From positions 1 through 64,000 of the IMG/VR virus record IMGVR_UViG_3300027734_000048: a stretch of DNA of 64,000 bases, one strand, 5' to 3'. This document shows, in pieces, positions 6,445-14,786 of the stretch. The stretch's first letter is position 1, and each line of letters opens with the position of its first letter. The position numbers and the translations under genes are program-made. The DNA comes from a virus. Under the pieces are notes generated by a model. It worked only from the letters and a program-made list of their open reading frames with translations, made no database searches and was not told the DNA's origin.

Positions 6445-6465
6445 TTTTCTCCTAAATACATTATA

Positions 6466-6807
6466 CTACTTTTTTGATTTTAAAAATTTTATAATCTCTT
6501 TAAGAGTTAACCTATTACTTGTTTTTAAGTTTTGAATCTCCGCATCATTCAATGCTTTTTCTGTAATACTGACGATTGGATTTTTTTCAGTAATATCCAT
6601 CTCAATAAAACCATATTCCCATAACTCCATCATTTCCTGAGTAAAATATAGATTTGACTCATTATGTAATTCTGGAGAAAAATGTTTAAGTTTATCTGTA
6701 AACCTATATAGAACTTCTCCAGATTCTTGATCTATTCCAGAAAACTCTAGACTTCCATTTAAGATTAGTTCTTCCATAAAACTGTCTTCGCTCAAATCTA
6801 ACCCCAA
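6466..6807 (-). CDS. Hypothetical protein, paralog of the gene at 7043
   Basis: The 113-residue product shares a pattern with the 73-residue protein encoded at 7043-7264: L-x2-G, then a short strand, I-D-x-E/N-G, L-Y, TDKLK, and PEL. The two flank the thioredoxin gene, which suggests a duplication. It begins within the last bases of the thioredoxin frame. The fold and role are unknown; a small winged-helix-like domain is possible. Confidence 0.6.
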   Translation of the reverse strand: MGLDLSEDSFMEELILNGSLEFSGIDQESGEVLYRFTDKLKHFSPELHNESNLYFTQEMMELWEYGFIEMDITEKNPIVSITEKALNDAEIQNLKTSNRLTLKEIIKFLKSKK

Positions 6808-7043
6808 AAATCTAAAAGTTGTTGTTTGTTTTTTGCACCATTCATTCTTGAAACTTCTTGGCTGTCTTTAAATAATATAAAAGTTGGAATACTTTTAACT
6901 TCTAAATCTTTAACAAGTTGACCCTCAAGATCGGCATCAACAAACTTAATGTTGTACCCTTCCTTAATTAATTCTTCTGCAAATGGCTTTGTTCTTGCAC
7001 ATGGATTGCACCAATCTGCTGTAAAGTAAAGAATATGCTTCAT
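6798..7043 (-). CDS. Thioredoxin-like protein
   Basis: The 81-residue product is a short thioredoxin/glutaredoxin-fold redox protein with the active site WCNPC (C12 and C15), preceded by the strand HILYFTADW and followed by the conserved cis-proline segment KSIPTFILF. Such proteins reduce disulfides, for example in ribonucleotide reductase or as polymerase cofactors in some phages. The start at 7043 is chosen because ATG overlaps the upstream TAA (TAATG), the junction style used throughout; a start five codons earlier is also open. The length is below the usual 105 because the C-terminal helix is short. Confidence 0.88.
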   Translation of the reverse strand: MKHILYFTADWCNPCARTKPFAEELIKEGYNIKFVDADLEGQLVKDLEVKSIPTFILFKDSQEVSRMNGAKNKQQLLDFWG

Positions 7044-7264
7044 TATCTTATTTTCCATTTCATTGTTTTGGGACCAAGATCAATTAGTTCAAACATGTGA
7101 TGCTCATATTGATCCTTTAGATCTTCATAAAGTTCTGGATTTACCAACTTTAGTTTATCCGTAACAGAGTATAACATTTCGCCATTTGCATCGATGCTAT
7201 GCATTGATATGGCACCTTGATTTAGCAAATGCTCTACCATGGCTTCTGTTTTAGGATTAATCAC
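7043..7264 (-). CDS. Hypothetical protein, paralog of the gene at 6466
   Basis: The 73-residue product has the same ID-x-NG, LY, TDKLK and PEL pattern as the protein at 6466-6807. It lies between the nuclease and thioredoxin genes with ATGA/TAATG overlaps on both sides, so it is certainly part of the operon. No function is assigned. Confidence 0.6.
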   Translation of the reverse strand: MINPKTEAMVEHLLNQGAISMHSIDANGEMLYSVTDKLKLVNPELYEDLKDQYEHHMFELIDLGPKTMKWKIR

Positions 7265-7668
7265 TTACCAGATTTCTTTCTAGCCTTAGCCAATGCATTA
7301 AAGTCTTTGACCTTGGTGTCTCCTAGATATCCCCAAGCATAACCATCATTAATCATCATGTCATTAAGGGAGATGGTGTTGCCATCTACATATACCCAGC
7401 CTAAAATGCGACCATACTTCTCAGATGAGTCCATCTTTTCAGTCTTAATAACTACAGACTTTGCATCTTTAAGATGCTTCTTTAGGTACTCTTTAGCCTC
7501 AAGACCAAGAGCCTTCTCTGCAAGATCCTTTGTGCGAGATTCAGGGGTATCAATGCCAGCCAATCTTACACGAGATGCAAATAAAATATCAAACCCTAAA
7601 TCGATAAGAACATCAATGGTATCTCCATCTACAACATTCTCTACTTTTCTTACATAGTACTCATACAT
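7261..7668 (-). CDS. Thermonuclease (staphylococcal nuclease family)
   Basis: The 135-residue product has the full SNase motif set: VVDGDTI (12-18), RVRLAGIDTPE (33-43) and KYGRILG (84-90). With the start at ATG 7668 (GGAGA upstream) the catalytic residues fall at R35, E43 and R87, the same numbers as in S. aureus nuclease. The enzyme is a calcium-dependent endo/exonuclease of DNA and RNA. No signal peptide is seen, so it would act in the host cytoplasm, perhaps in host DNA breakdown or nucleotide recycling. Confidence 0.93.
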   Translation of the reverse strand: MYEYYVRKVENVVDGDTIDVLIDLGFDILFASRVRLAGIDTPESRTKDLAEKALGLEAKEYLKKHLKDAKSVVIKTEKMDSSEKYGRILGWVYVDGNTISLNDMMINDGYAWGYLGDTKVKDFNALAKARKKSGK

Positions 7669-7670
7669 TT

Positions 7671-8315
7671 TTATTCTCCATTTTTCTTTAGTGTGAAACA
7701 AATATTTAATAAAATTCTCAAATCATTTTCTTTTGGTGAAAACCCAGTATGCAACTTTTTTCCATCAAAAACAACGCCCTTGCCAGCAGTTGGAGAAATT
7801 GAATTTGAAACCTTCAACTCACCAAAATTGCCAGCAGTTTTTAAAACATCAAGTATTTTTTTATCGTATACTTCTGTTACTCCATCCGAATCATTAAAGT
7901 AATAAAGAAAAACCATATGGTCTTCTATTGAATCAACATGGGGATAATTTCTAGAATCTTTTTCTTTATAAGATCTTGTTGCTATGTTAATTTTACTTCT
8001 TATAATTTTGTCATATTTTATGTTGTGCTTAAAGCAAAACTTTTCAAAAACATCTTTTACAATATCAAAATCTAATCTAGAAACAATTTGAAAATATGGT
8101 TCAGATTTTTGATCTTGCATATATACTGTTGGTGCATTTTTCCATTGCCAAGACTTATCTTTGGTTTTTTGAAAATCAATTATCTCTGGAACATATTCAG
8201 GAATCCAATTAATTTTTCCATACAAAAAACTTTGATCAGAGAATATTCTTCTTAAAAACTCATCCTGCTCTTCTTTGGTTAAAAAAGAATCATCTTCAAT
8301 AAAAAAATCACTCAT
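7671..8315 (-). CDS. 2-oxoglutarate/Fe(II) oxygenase
   Basis: The 214-residue product has the iron facial triad H126-x-D128 and H189, with R200 as the likely 2-oxoglutarate anchor. The sequence between them (FLYYFNDSDGVTEVYD and GKGVVFDGKKLHTGFSP) fits the double-stranded beta-helix of hydroxylases. It overlaps the DUF7455-like gene upstream by eight bases and stops two bases before the nuclease start. The substrate is unknown; this is the last oxygenase of the 7.7-15.4 kb set. Confidence 0.87.
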   Translation of the reverse strand: MSDFFIEDDSFLTKEEQDEFLRRIFSDQSFLYGKINWIPEYVPEIIDFQKTKDKSWQWKNAPTVYMQDQKSEPYFQIVSRLDFDIVKDVFEKFCFKHNIKYDKIIRSKINIATRSYKEKDSRNYPHVDSIEDHMVFLYYFNDSDGVTEVYDKKILDVLKTAGNFGELKVSNSISPTAGKGVVFDGKKLHTGFSPKENDLRILLNICFTLKKNGE

Positions 8316-8532
8316 TTAATCTGGATCTTTCATCAACAACTTCTATTATAAAATTCATCATTTTTGCATAACCAACAGCATTATCCATGATTTTATTATA
8401 ATGATGGGAACAAAAGAGTAGTTCTCCAGATTTTCCAATTACCTTCACATACGCCTGTGCAGAACAAGAGTCGCATCTGTCTGTGGCGTCTAGCATCCAC
8501 AGTTTTGAGTCTTCTGAAATCATTGTATTCAT
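8308..8532 (-). CDS. DUF7455-like zinc-ribbon protein
   Basis: The 74-residue product has a CDSC pair followed by a strand pair and FCSHHYNK, a compact zinc-binding pattern (DRCDSCSAQAYV...ELLFCSHH) typical of small DUF7455 proteins in actinobacteria and their phages. The role is unknown. AGAGG precedes the ATG; a TATACT touches the start codon but is too close to serve as its -10. Confidence 0.75.
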   Translation of the reverse strand: MNTMISEDSKLWMLDATDRCDSCSAQAYVKVIGKSGELLFCSHHYNKIMDNAVGYAKMMNFIIEVVDERSRLNE

Positions 8533-8538
8533 AGTATA

Positions 8539-8724
8539 CTACCTCTTTCTATTATCGGTGGAATAAAAACCAGAACCGTTAAAAACTGCTCCTACATTAG
8601 AGTATACACGAACCAAAGTAGAATTGCAAATTTCGCAACTATATCCAGGATCATTATCCTTAATAGATCTTTCTTTTATATACCTTTGTGCACAAGGCAT
8701 ACAATCATATTCATATACTGCCAC
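8539..8724 (-). CDS. FmdB-like zinc-ribbon protein
   Basis: The 61-residue product begins MAVYEYDC and has two CxxC knuckles (CMPC at 8-11, CEIC at 30-33) and the ending FNGSGFYSTD, which is the FmdB regulatory-protein pattern including the GxGFY motif. FmdB-like ribbons occur widely in actinobacteria and their phages, probably as nucleic-acid or protein-binding factors. It overlaps the sulfotransferase gene by 14 bases. Confidence 0.85.
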   Translation of the reverse strand: MAVYEYDCMPCAQRYIKERSIKDNDPGYSCEICNSTLVRVYSNVGAVFNGSGFYSTDNRKR

Positions 8725-9442
8725 TAGAAACCTCCATGTAAAGTTTTTGTAATTTTGAAAAATCTTCTTCTTCTTCTATTTGATTAGTTAAAGTTTCATA
8801 CATTTTTGTTTTTTGAATATCATGTGGACCATGATGCTTCATATTTGCAACTTTTTGATTTGATAGGCTACCAAAAGTTTTAGCATCCCTATTTTTAATT
8901 ACATCTTTAACCTCTTCTGATGAAACTTTGTTTTCATAATCTATATTTATTTTTGATAAAACAAAACTAATTATACTATTTGGATCATTAACTAATTTAT
9001 CAAACTCAATTACAAAAGCATTTTTATTTTGTATTTGAATAGTTAAATAATCTAAATAGTTTTCAGTTATGCCCCTGATCATTCCTTTAAAATTATAGTG
9101 CGCTCCATTTAGTACATTCTCTATTGTTATATCATCTTGTGAGTTAGAAAGTGCAATAAAGCAATAGGACTTGATGACTTCTATTGGACTTCTTACATTT
9201 GTAAACTGAATAAAACTATCAGATTGCTCCAACTTTAGCATAGATGGTATATGAAAAAATGGATGCAAAATAAATGTTTTATTTGTATCTAAAACAAGTG
9301 TTTTATTGGGTAATTTTTTTAAATTATTTTGATTCTTAATATTTTTAGTCAGTGCGCTATCAATACACTCTGCTAAAAAATTATTACCAGATCTTGGTAC
9401 AGAATTAAAAACAATATCAGTTGAAGTAAAAAACTTTGACAA
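8711..9442 (-). CDS. Sulfotransferase-family protein
   Basis: The 243-residue product has the two PAPS-binding elements: the 5'-phosphosulfate loop VPRSGNNFL (15-23) after the first strand, and the 3'-phosphate segment with R84 and S92 (VRSPIEVIKSY). Such enzymes move a sulfuryl group from PAPS to a hydroxyl or amine on a carbohydrate, protein or small molecule. The start codon is TTG, directly after the TAA of the 34-residue gene. Its position near oxygenases, a carbamoyltransferase and a glycosyltransferase suggests a role in decorating a surface or nucleic-acid substrate, but the acceptor is not known. Confidence 0.82.
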   Translation of the reverse strand: MSKFFTSTDIVFNSVPRSGNNFLAECIDSALTKNIKNQNNLKKLPNKTLVLDTNKTFILHPFFHIPSMLKLEQSDSFIQFTNVRSPIEVIKSYCFIALSNSQDDITIENVLNGAHYNFKGMIRGITENYLDYLTIQIQNKNAFVIEFDKLVNDPNSIISFVLSKINIDYENKVSSEEVKDVIKNRDAKTFGSLSNQKVANMKHHGPHDIQKTKMYETLTNQIEEEEDFSKLQKLYMEVSSGSI

Positions 9443-9547
9443 TTACTTCTTCTTTGCTTTTACTGTCCAATAAGGCAGTTTTAGATTGTCTCCGCCCCAT
9501 TCATATCCAAGTGCTTTAACAACAAACTTAATAATCTTAATACGCAT
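9443..9547 (-). CDS. 34-residue basic peptide
   Basis: A tiny frame from ATG 9547 to TAA 9443-9445 with a basic start (MRIKIIKFVVK), a GYEWGGDNLKLPYW middle and a KAKKK end. It overlaps the stop of the DUF2061 gene by one base (TAATG) and is followed directly by the TTG of the sulfotransferase, so it fills the gap exactly. Phage operons often carry such peptides; the function is unknown. Confidence 0.6.
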   Translation of the reverse strand: MRIKIIKFVVKALGYEWGGDNLKLPYWTVKAKKK

Positions 9548-9747
9548 TACTTTACCCCCTTACCAAACTTTGCCCAAATTCTTTCATGAACAAAGTATCC
9601 AAGCGACTCAATACCTATGTATAACAATGCCCCAAGACTAGCATATTCCCATTCTCCAGTAAATGCATAGATTATCCCAGCAAGTACTGTTAAGTGAAAT
9701 AATTCCCAAGTAAAAGTTTTAATTGATGTTCGTCTAGTTGATTCCAT
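9547..9747 (-). CDS. DUF2061 family membrane protein, second copy
   Basis: The 66-residue product has two hydrophobic helices (HLTVLAGIIYAFTG and ASLGALLYIGIESLGYF) and ends VHERIWAKFG, matching the DUF2061 copy at 3949 (YWHERIWDKISWG). It starts right after the endolysin stop, so it may be a lysis-associated membrane protein, but DUF2061 has no proven function. Confidence 0.78.
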   Translation of the reverse strand: MESTRRTSIKTFTWELFHLTVLAGIIYAFTGEWEYASLGALLYIGIESLGYFVHERIWAKFGKGVK

Positions 9748-10545
9748 TTATGCCCCCAAAATTTTTTTATATGTTGTAGCATCAACAATGCCCGTAACAG
9801 GTAAACCAGATTTCTTTTGGAAAGCCTTTACTGCCTTATCTGTGCCTGGACCAAACTCACCATCTGCAGTAAGCCCAAGTGCTTCTTGAACCTTCTTAAC
9901 AGAAGATCCCTTTGCTCCTACCTTAAATGGCTTAAACTCTTTCTTAGCAGCAGGTACTGCATTAGTAGGCTTTGATGTCTTTACGGGTGCATCAGATGAT
10001 CCTACCTTTGAAAGTAGTGGAAGGTTTTCTTCACCAGCATAGACTGGACGACCCCAACCAACTATTGCATTCATTAACTTAGGCTTATTGTTCTTTACAT
10101 ATGCACGAGTCTTTTCTACGCACATTCCGCCATTTCGTTGGTCACCCTTAGCAGTCCCTGAAGTATTTCCTTCAATAACTTGAATAGTTCCATCGCCATT
10201 ATTTTTAATGCAAATACCAACATGTGAGATACGATTTACTCCATCATCTGGAAAATCAAAATAGATCCAGTCTCCTGGAGTTGGATCATCATTACGAGCA
10301 TCGGCCCAGCGGTCATTTTTCTTAAACCAATCAGATGCTGCAACAGTTGCTGCGCTCTTTGGATAGGTCTTAGGATCTAGCCCTGCAGTGAATGCACACC
10401 ATGAAACAAATGACTGGCACCATGGAAGGAAGTTTGCACCTGTCCACTTGCCATACTTTGTTTCGTTATCTTTAGGGCCTTCGATGGTCCCAATTTCTTT
10501 CTTTGCAACCTCAACGATTGCTTCTAGACTTCCTTTTACTGTCAT
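9748..10545 (-). CDS. Endolysin: CHAP/NlpC-type amidase with C-terminal peptidoglycan-binding domain
   Basis: The 265-residue product has a cysteine amidohydrolase domain (about residues 1-170) with nucleophile C43 in WCQSFVSWC, catalytic H108 in ISHVGIC, and IEGN (124-127) for the third residue. A Pro/Ala/Lys-rich linker follows, then a PG_binding_1 domain (about 203-264; KVGAKGSSVKKVQEAL and FGPGTDKAVKAFQ). Such enzymes cut peptidoglycan peptides at the end of infection. No signal peptide is seen, so release would need a holin. The gene has its own promoter at 10568-10596 and an AAAAGGAG ribosome binding site, fitting separate late expression. Confidence 0.92.
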   Translation of the reverse strand: MTVKGSLEAIVEVAKKEIGTIEGPKDNETKYGKWTGANFLPWCQSFVSWCAFTAGLDPKTYPKSAATVAASDWFKKNDRWADARNDDPTPGDWIYFDFPDDGVNRISHVGICIKNNGDGTIQVIEGNTSGTAKGDQRNGGMCVEKTRAYVKNNKPKLMNAIVGWGRPVYAGEENLPLLSKVGSSDAPVKTSKPTNAVPAAKKEFKPFKVGAKGSSVKKVQEALGLTADGEFGPGTDKAVKAFQKKSGLPVTGIVDATTYKKILGA

Positions 10546-10567
10546 TTTATTCTCCTTTTCTTATATA

Positions 10568-10596
10568 ATTATATCAAACTTTGTTTAAATCTTCAA
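10568..10596 (-). promoter_or_regulatory. Promoter for the endolysin gene
   Basis: Read leftward: TTGAAG (10596-10591), a 17-base spacer, then TATAAT (10573-10568), ending 22 bases before the endolysin ATG with AAAAGGAG in between. The -35 element lies in the last codons of the SGNH-like gene. Confidence 0.65.
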
Positions 10597-11233
10597 GGTA
10601 TCTTGTATTAAAGCGATTAGCCCAAAAAGACTGATAAACAGTGCCTTGGTCCCCATTGTCCTTTTCAATAGTTAGATGTGGATGCTTGCTTATTAAATAA
10701 TTTATTTGACCAAGTTTTGGCTCTTGAAATCTTGTATCAACATACTTATATAAAGTATTTGGGTTTTCAGCAATGTAATTTTTTACTTCTTTATCTAGAT
10801 CAATAGGGCCATTATGCTGTTGATTGTCTGAACAACTCCAATAAAACTTTATATCTTTAAACTTATTTTCAAGTTCTGCTAAACTATTAACAAAGTCTTC
10901 AAAAATGAAATCAGAATTTTGTACTTCTGAAAACAAAATAAAAATAACATCTGGAGAATATTCAGAAAAATATTCTTTTGCATTTTTTATAACATTTTTA
11001 TAATCTATATCTTTATCATCTAATGCAAAAAAATCAGAAACCAGAGTGTGCTTTCTTAGTAGTTTGTCTAGTCTAAATGGCCAAACATTTTTAAAAGTTT
11101 CATCGTCATGCATTAGATCTGAAGATCCAAAATATGCTACATGCAGGTTACCACCATGATCTTTTTTAAATTCTTCACACATATAACCATGACTATTTTT
11201 TGTTCCATCATATTTGCTTAGTACTTCTGTCAT
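10574..11233 (-). CDS. SGNH-hydrolase-like protein
   Basis: The 219-residue product has a first strand and Ser-containing loop (HVAYFGSSDLMHDD, about residues 31-44) like block I of SGNH/GDSL hydrolases. Later come an Asp-rich helix-strand region with VIFILFSEVQNSD and a C-terminal HPHLT segment that may supply the catalytic His. Members remove or transfer acyl groups on glycans and other molecules. Its ATG overlaps the stop of the carbamoyltransferase gene (ATGA), so the two are co-expressed. Catalytic residues are a guess without alignment. Confidence 0.6.
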   Translation of the reverse strand: MTEVLSKYDGTKNSHGYMCEEFKKDHGGNLHVAYFGSSDLMHDDETFKNVWPFRLDKLLRKHTLVSDFFALDDKDIDYKNVIKNAKEYFSEYSPDVIFILFSEVQNSDFIFEDFVNSLAELENKFKDIKFYWSCSDNQQHNGPIDLDKEVKNYIAENPNTLYKYVDTRFQEPKLGQINYLISKHPHLTIEKDNGDQGTVYQSFWANRFNTRYLEDLNKV

Positions 11234-12672
11234 TTATTATAATCCATTCCTGTTAAAATTTTAAAGTTGTATTCTTTTTCCCAATTTAAAATATCGTTGT
11301 TATCGTTTAATAAAGGTTGGCCCTTAATATTTAGACTTGTATTTAATAATAATGGTACACCTGTTTTAAGATAAAACTTATTAATAGTCCTCCACAAACC
11401 TCTATGCTGATGCTTGTTTACAGTTTGCACCCTAGATGTACCGTCAGCATGGACTACAGATGGAATCTTTTCTGGTTGTAAACACTTAACTGTGTACTGC
11501 ATATAAGGGCTTGCAAAGTCCATATCAAACCACTTAGAGGCACACTCTTCCATAACTACTGGGGCAAACGGTCTAAACAACTCTCTTTGTTTAATTAAAT
11601 TAACTTTATCTTTAATGTTTGGATCTCTTGGATCTGCAAGAATACTTCTATTTCCCAATGCTCTTGGACCGTATTCTGCTCTTCCTGTTGCTACTGCCAC
11701 TATTCCATCTTTTAATATACCGTCCACAATTTGCTGAACAGGATACTCTCCTCCAAGATCATAACCAAGATACGGAGTCTTCCAATCAAGATGTTTTCCG
11801 TATAAGGCTGCTGCTGCTCCCAAAGAACTACCAGCATCACCAGGGTTTGGCATGATCCAAATCATATCAAATATATTCCATAGTAATGTATTGGCTGATG
11901 AGTTAAGTGCACACCCGCCCATAAATACCAAATTCTTTTTTCCTGTAATTGAATAGGCCATATGCATAAAGTCATTAAGTCTTTGCTGGTATACAAATTG
12001 AACTGCTGCTGCTATATCAAATTTATCTTGCTCAGATTCAATCAACCCCCAGTCAGTAATTCCTTTATGAAAGTTATACTTTTGTTTGGTATACGAAGGG
12101 AAATATTCATCAACTTTTCTATAATACTTTTTCCAGTCTCCATAAGCAGCCATTCCCATCATAATGTATTCTTCTTGGTTTGGCATCAGGCCTATGAGTT
12201 GAGTAAATGCTGAATAGAACAATCCAAAACTAACAGGATAGTTTTGCTTATATTTTAATTTAATTTTATCGCCTTCACCCACCCAAATTGTGGAGGTATT
12301 ATATTCACCAATTGCATCAAGAACTACAATCACTGCATCATTAAATGCACTTGTATAATACCCCGCTGCTGCGTGAGAATAGTGATGAGTAAAAGATTTT
12401 CTTGGAATTCCAGGAATTTCAAACCTTGGCTTCCACTCTCCAGAACCACCCTTTAAAGCAAGCCTAGAGGCCTTTAGAAGGGGCTTTTCATAGTAGGCTA
12501 CATGATCAGGCATTCCATACTGTAAAGCATCTTTTATTAAACTATCATTCACATACCAATCATTTTTTTGCTTACTATATCTTTCAGCATGCCCTGCAAA
12601 TAATATTTTTCCATCTTTAATTAAGGATACAGAAGCATCATGCGATGTTTCATTTATTCCAAGAACTATCAT
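11230..12672 (-). CDS. NodU/TobZ-type O-carbamoyltransferase
   Basis: The 480-residue product is a full carbamoyltransferase with an N-terminal Kae1-like domain (GINETSHDASVSLI, H11; HHYSHAAAGYYTSAF, histidines 96-100 that bind iron and nucleotide). Its C-terminal YrdC-like domain shows AEYGPRALGNRSILADPR and FRPFAPVV. The family makes carbamoyl-adenylate from carbamoyl phosphate and ATP and moves the carbamoyl group to a hydroxyl of a sugar or antibiotic; phage members have been proposed to act in base hypermodification or glycan decoration. It is flanked by an oxygenase (ATGA overlap at the start) and the SGNH-like gene (ATGA overlap at the end). Confidence 0.93.
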   Translation of the reverse strand: MIVLGINETSHDASVSLIKDGKILFAGHAERYSKQKNDWYVNDSLIKDALQYGMPDHVAYYEKPLLKASRLALKGGSGEWKPRFEIPGIPRKSFTHHYSHAAAGYYTSAFNDAVIVVLDAIGEYNTSTIWVGEGDKIKLKYKQNYPVSFGLFYSAFTQLIGLMPNQEEYIMMGMAAYGDWKKYYRKVDEYFPSYTKQKYNFHKGITDWGLIESEQDKFDIAAAVQFVYQQRLNDFMHMAYSITGKKNLVFMGGCALNSSANTLLWNIFDMIWIMPNPGDAGSSLGAAAALYGKHLDWKTPYLGYDLGGEYPVQQIVDGILKDGIVAVATGRAEYGPRALGNRSILADPRDPNIKDKVNLIKQRELFRPFAPVVMEECASKWFDMDFASPYMQYTVKCLQPEKIPSVVHADGTSRVQTVNKHQHRGLWRTINKFYLKTGVPLLLNTSLNIKGQPLLNDNNDILNWEKEYNFKILTGMDYNK

Positions 12673-13376
12673 TCTTCACCATTGGATAATCTTTTAGTGT
12701 CAAAATCAATATTGTGATACCAGTTTGGCAGAGCATATCTTGGACCTTTTGTAATTGGATATACCTCATGAACATATAAAAAGTTTGAAGGGAAAAACAA
12801 AATACTACCAGCAGCAGGTTTAAACTTAATTCCTGAATGTTTAAATTCTATTTCCCCACCTTCATAATCATCATTGAGGTAAAGCAATACAGATAAAACA
12901 CGACTACTAACACCTTGATCTTGATGGGCTGGAAGATGTCCACTTTCATCATATTTTAATAGATGCATTGTGTGTTCTCTAGACTTAATGTTTTTTTCTG
13001 CAAACGGATAAATTGCAGTTGAGTAGTGATTTAATGTTGAGTCTAATGCCCCAAATAATTCAGAAGATATACTTAACTGCTCATTAAAGTATGGGTCACA
13101 ACTAGAAATATCCTTTACCTGTGGAATAAGTTTTTGCCAACAAAACATAAGTTCATTTGAGCCATTGTTATATGTCCACTTTGTCCAAGGACCTACGCAT
13201 GTATTCTCCAACTGACCATCATCGACATACAGTTTGTCCAAATTTTCTATTTTTTCTATAATTGATTTAGGATCTTTAATTACATCTTTATAGTAAACTA
13301 ATCCTAAATCTAATATCTCAAAATTAAAGTTTTGCAAGATGGTACTCCCTTGCCATCCATTTAGGATTTTTTTCAC
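12669..13376 (-). CDS. 2-oxoglutarate/Fe(II) oxygenase
   Basis: The 235-residue product has H151-x-D153, H203 and R213 in the order of prolyl-hydroxylase-like oxygenases, with VLSVLLYLNDDYEGGEIEF between. That segment is nearly identical to the rightward oxygenase at 2128, so the two are close relatives. As given it overlaps the upstream oxygenase by 53 bases; a TTG at 13337 (residue 14) would shorten the overlap and may be the real start. It is translationally linked to the carbamoyltransferase, so its hydroxyl product may be the carbamoyl acceptor (inference). Confidence 0.88.
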   Translation of the reverse strand: MKKILNGWQGSTILQNFNFEILDLGLVYYKDVIKDPKSIIEKIENLDKLYVDDGQLENTCVGPWTKWTYNNGSNELMFCWQKLIPQVKDISSCDPYFNEQLSISSELFGALDSTLNHYSTAIYPFAEKNIKSREHTMHLLKYDESGHLPAHQDQGVSSRVLSVLLYLNDDYEGGEIEFKHSGIKFKPAAGSILFFPSNFLYVHEVYPITKGPRYALPNWYHNIDFDTKRLSNGEE

Positions 13377-13926
13377 CTATAATAAAGTCTGGATCTGCAT
13401 GTTTTGGTAAACTTGTATGCATGTATAAACCAGTAAATCTGTGACCGCTTGTTACTTCTGTAATACCATGAATATATTCGCTTCCAGAACTTGGGAAAAA
13501 TACTGCAGAGTATTGCTTTGGTTGATACTCAAATCCTTGATTTGGAAAATAAATTTTTCCTCCAGTGTATTCAGATTCATGGTTTAAATACATTATTGTG
13601 CTCCACTCAATAAAGGGTTCTGGACCTTGAGCATCTAAGTGCAACTCTCCCTTAGTACCTTCTGTCCAATGTGAACCAAATGATTTGTATACATATATTG
13701 GGTTTAAAAAACCATTGTCTTGTCTATGTACCTCATTTGAAATATTTCCATACTTAACCATTATATCCATAACTATTTTATTATATGGCAATGATGTTCC
13801 TCCATATCTTTGTGCATAGTATGCGGGATAAGGATTTCTTTCTGCAAATGGATCTGTCTGCTGATCGATCAAAGTCTTTGCATCTTCTGGACTAATAAAG
13901 TTTTCTATTATTTTTATTCTGTGCAT
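13324..13926 (-). CDS. 2-oxoglutarate/Fe(II) oxygenase
   Basis: The 200-residue product has H96-x-D98 (GELHLDAQG), H153 (EYIHGITEV) and R163 (GHRFTGLYMH), with the strand pair STIMYLNHESEYTGGKIYF between. It is a compact beta-helix oxygenase, more diverged from its neighbours than they are from each other. It overlaps the glycosyltransferase-like gene by 13 bases. The substrate is unknown. Confidence 0.87.
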   Translation of the reverse strand: MHRIKIIENFISPEDAKTLIDQQTDPFAERNPYPAYYAQRYGGTSLPYNKIVMDIMVKYGNISNEVHRQDNGFLNPIYVYKSFGSHWTEGTKGELHLDAQGPEPFIEWSTIMYLNHESEYTGGKIYFPNQGFEYQPKQYSAVFFPSSGSEYIHGITEVTSGHRFTGLYMHTSLPKHADPDFIIGEKNPKWMAREYHLAKL

Positions 13927-14786
13927 TTTTCCTCCTCAACCATTATATCACTTATGTGATATATAGAATTATAGCCATTGTGAAATCTGCCAACACCTTT
14001 ACGATCTAAATTAAAGTCTTGAGTCCTAAATATGTACTCAACATCATTAGTCTCAAATTTCATTATTTTTAAATTTTCAATAATAATATTGTGAAAATCG
14101 TTAAAATTTTTTGCAACATCTGTATTAAAGTATTCATATATTTTTTTATAGTTATGGTTTTCAGAATATGGCAAATAGTCTTTTTTTAATTTTGTTCCCT
14201 GATTATAAACTTTATTTCCAACAGAAAATATTCTAATATTGTTTTTTATTAAAGTTAAAGTTAGCAATAAATCTTGACCGTATTTTTTTAAAGTTTTATT
14301 ATTAAATTCAAATAAACTTAAAATATTTTTTTTATCTATTGCAATAAAATCCATATCTATCCAATTAGTTTCAGAAACAAAATCTGTATGACTTCCTAAG
14401 TTTTTTAAATAAAAACCATCAATAGATAATTTTGCATTTTTGTTTCCAGAAAAAACAACATTTGGAATATTTTTAAAATTATCAACTAGGTCAATGTCCC
14501 AATCTTTTTTCAACTCTATTGAATCTGAAACCTCAACATAGTAGTCATAATCTTTTTCTATTATATTTTTTCTATATTCTGTAATTGGAAAATAAGAATC
14601 CCAATTTATATGATTATATTTTACTGAAGGTATATTTTTAAAATATTCCGTTCTGTTTATATTGTTTTGATCATACACATAGATCCTTATCTTGTTTTTA
14701 TTGCTGCATGAATCTACAATATTTGTAGCAATATTAACTAAATTATTATTTTTATATGAATATAAAAATATTACTATTTCTTTCAT
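13914..14786 (-). CDS. Glycosyltransferase-like protein (GT-A fold, GlcNAc-transferase type)
   Basis: The 290-residue product opens with strand MKEIVIFLYSYKN and a helix of the kind that binds a sugar nucleotide. Later it has YRKNIIEKDYDYYVEVSDSIEL followed by KKDWD, where the SDS may stand for the metal-binding DxD motif. The order recalls the eukaryotic-like GlcNAc transferase family, in which a similar acidic motif is followed by W-D. Codon use is very AT-rich (many Asn, Lys, Ile). It sits between two oxygenases with a TAATG overlap upstream. The assignment is by pattern only. Confidence 0.6.
   Translation of the reverse strand: MKEIVIFLYSYKNNNLVNIATNIVDSCSNKNKIRIYVYDQNNINRTEYFKNIPSVKYNHINWDSYFPITEYRKNIIEKDYDYYVEVSDSIELKKDWDIDLVDNFKNIPNVVFSGNKNAKLSIDGFYLKNLGSHTDFVSETNWIDMDFIAIDKKNILSLFEFNNKTLKKYGQDLLLTLTLIKNNIRIFSVGNKVYNQGTKLKKDYLPYSENHNYKKIYEYFNTDVAKNFNDFHNIIIENLKIMKFETNDVEYIFRTQDFNLDRKGVGRFHNGYNSIYHISDIMVEEEKCTE

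Noticed and set aside
8533-8538. TATACT directly before ATG 8532 as a promoter
   Set aside because: It abuts the ATG without the spacing needed for a transcript start, and an AGAGG ribosome binding site lies across it.
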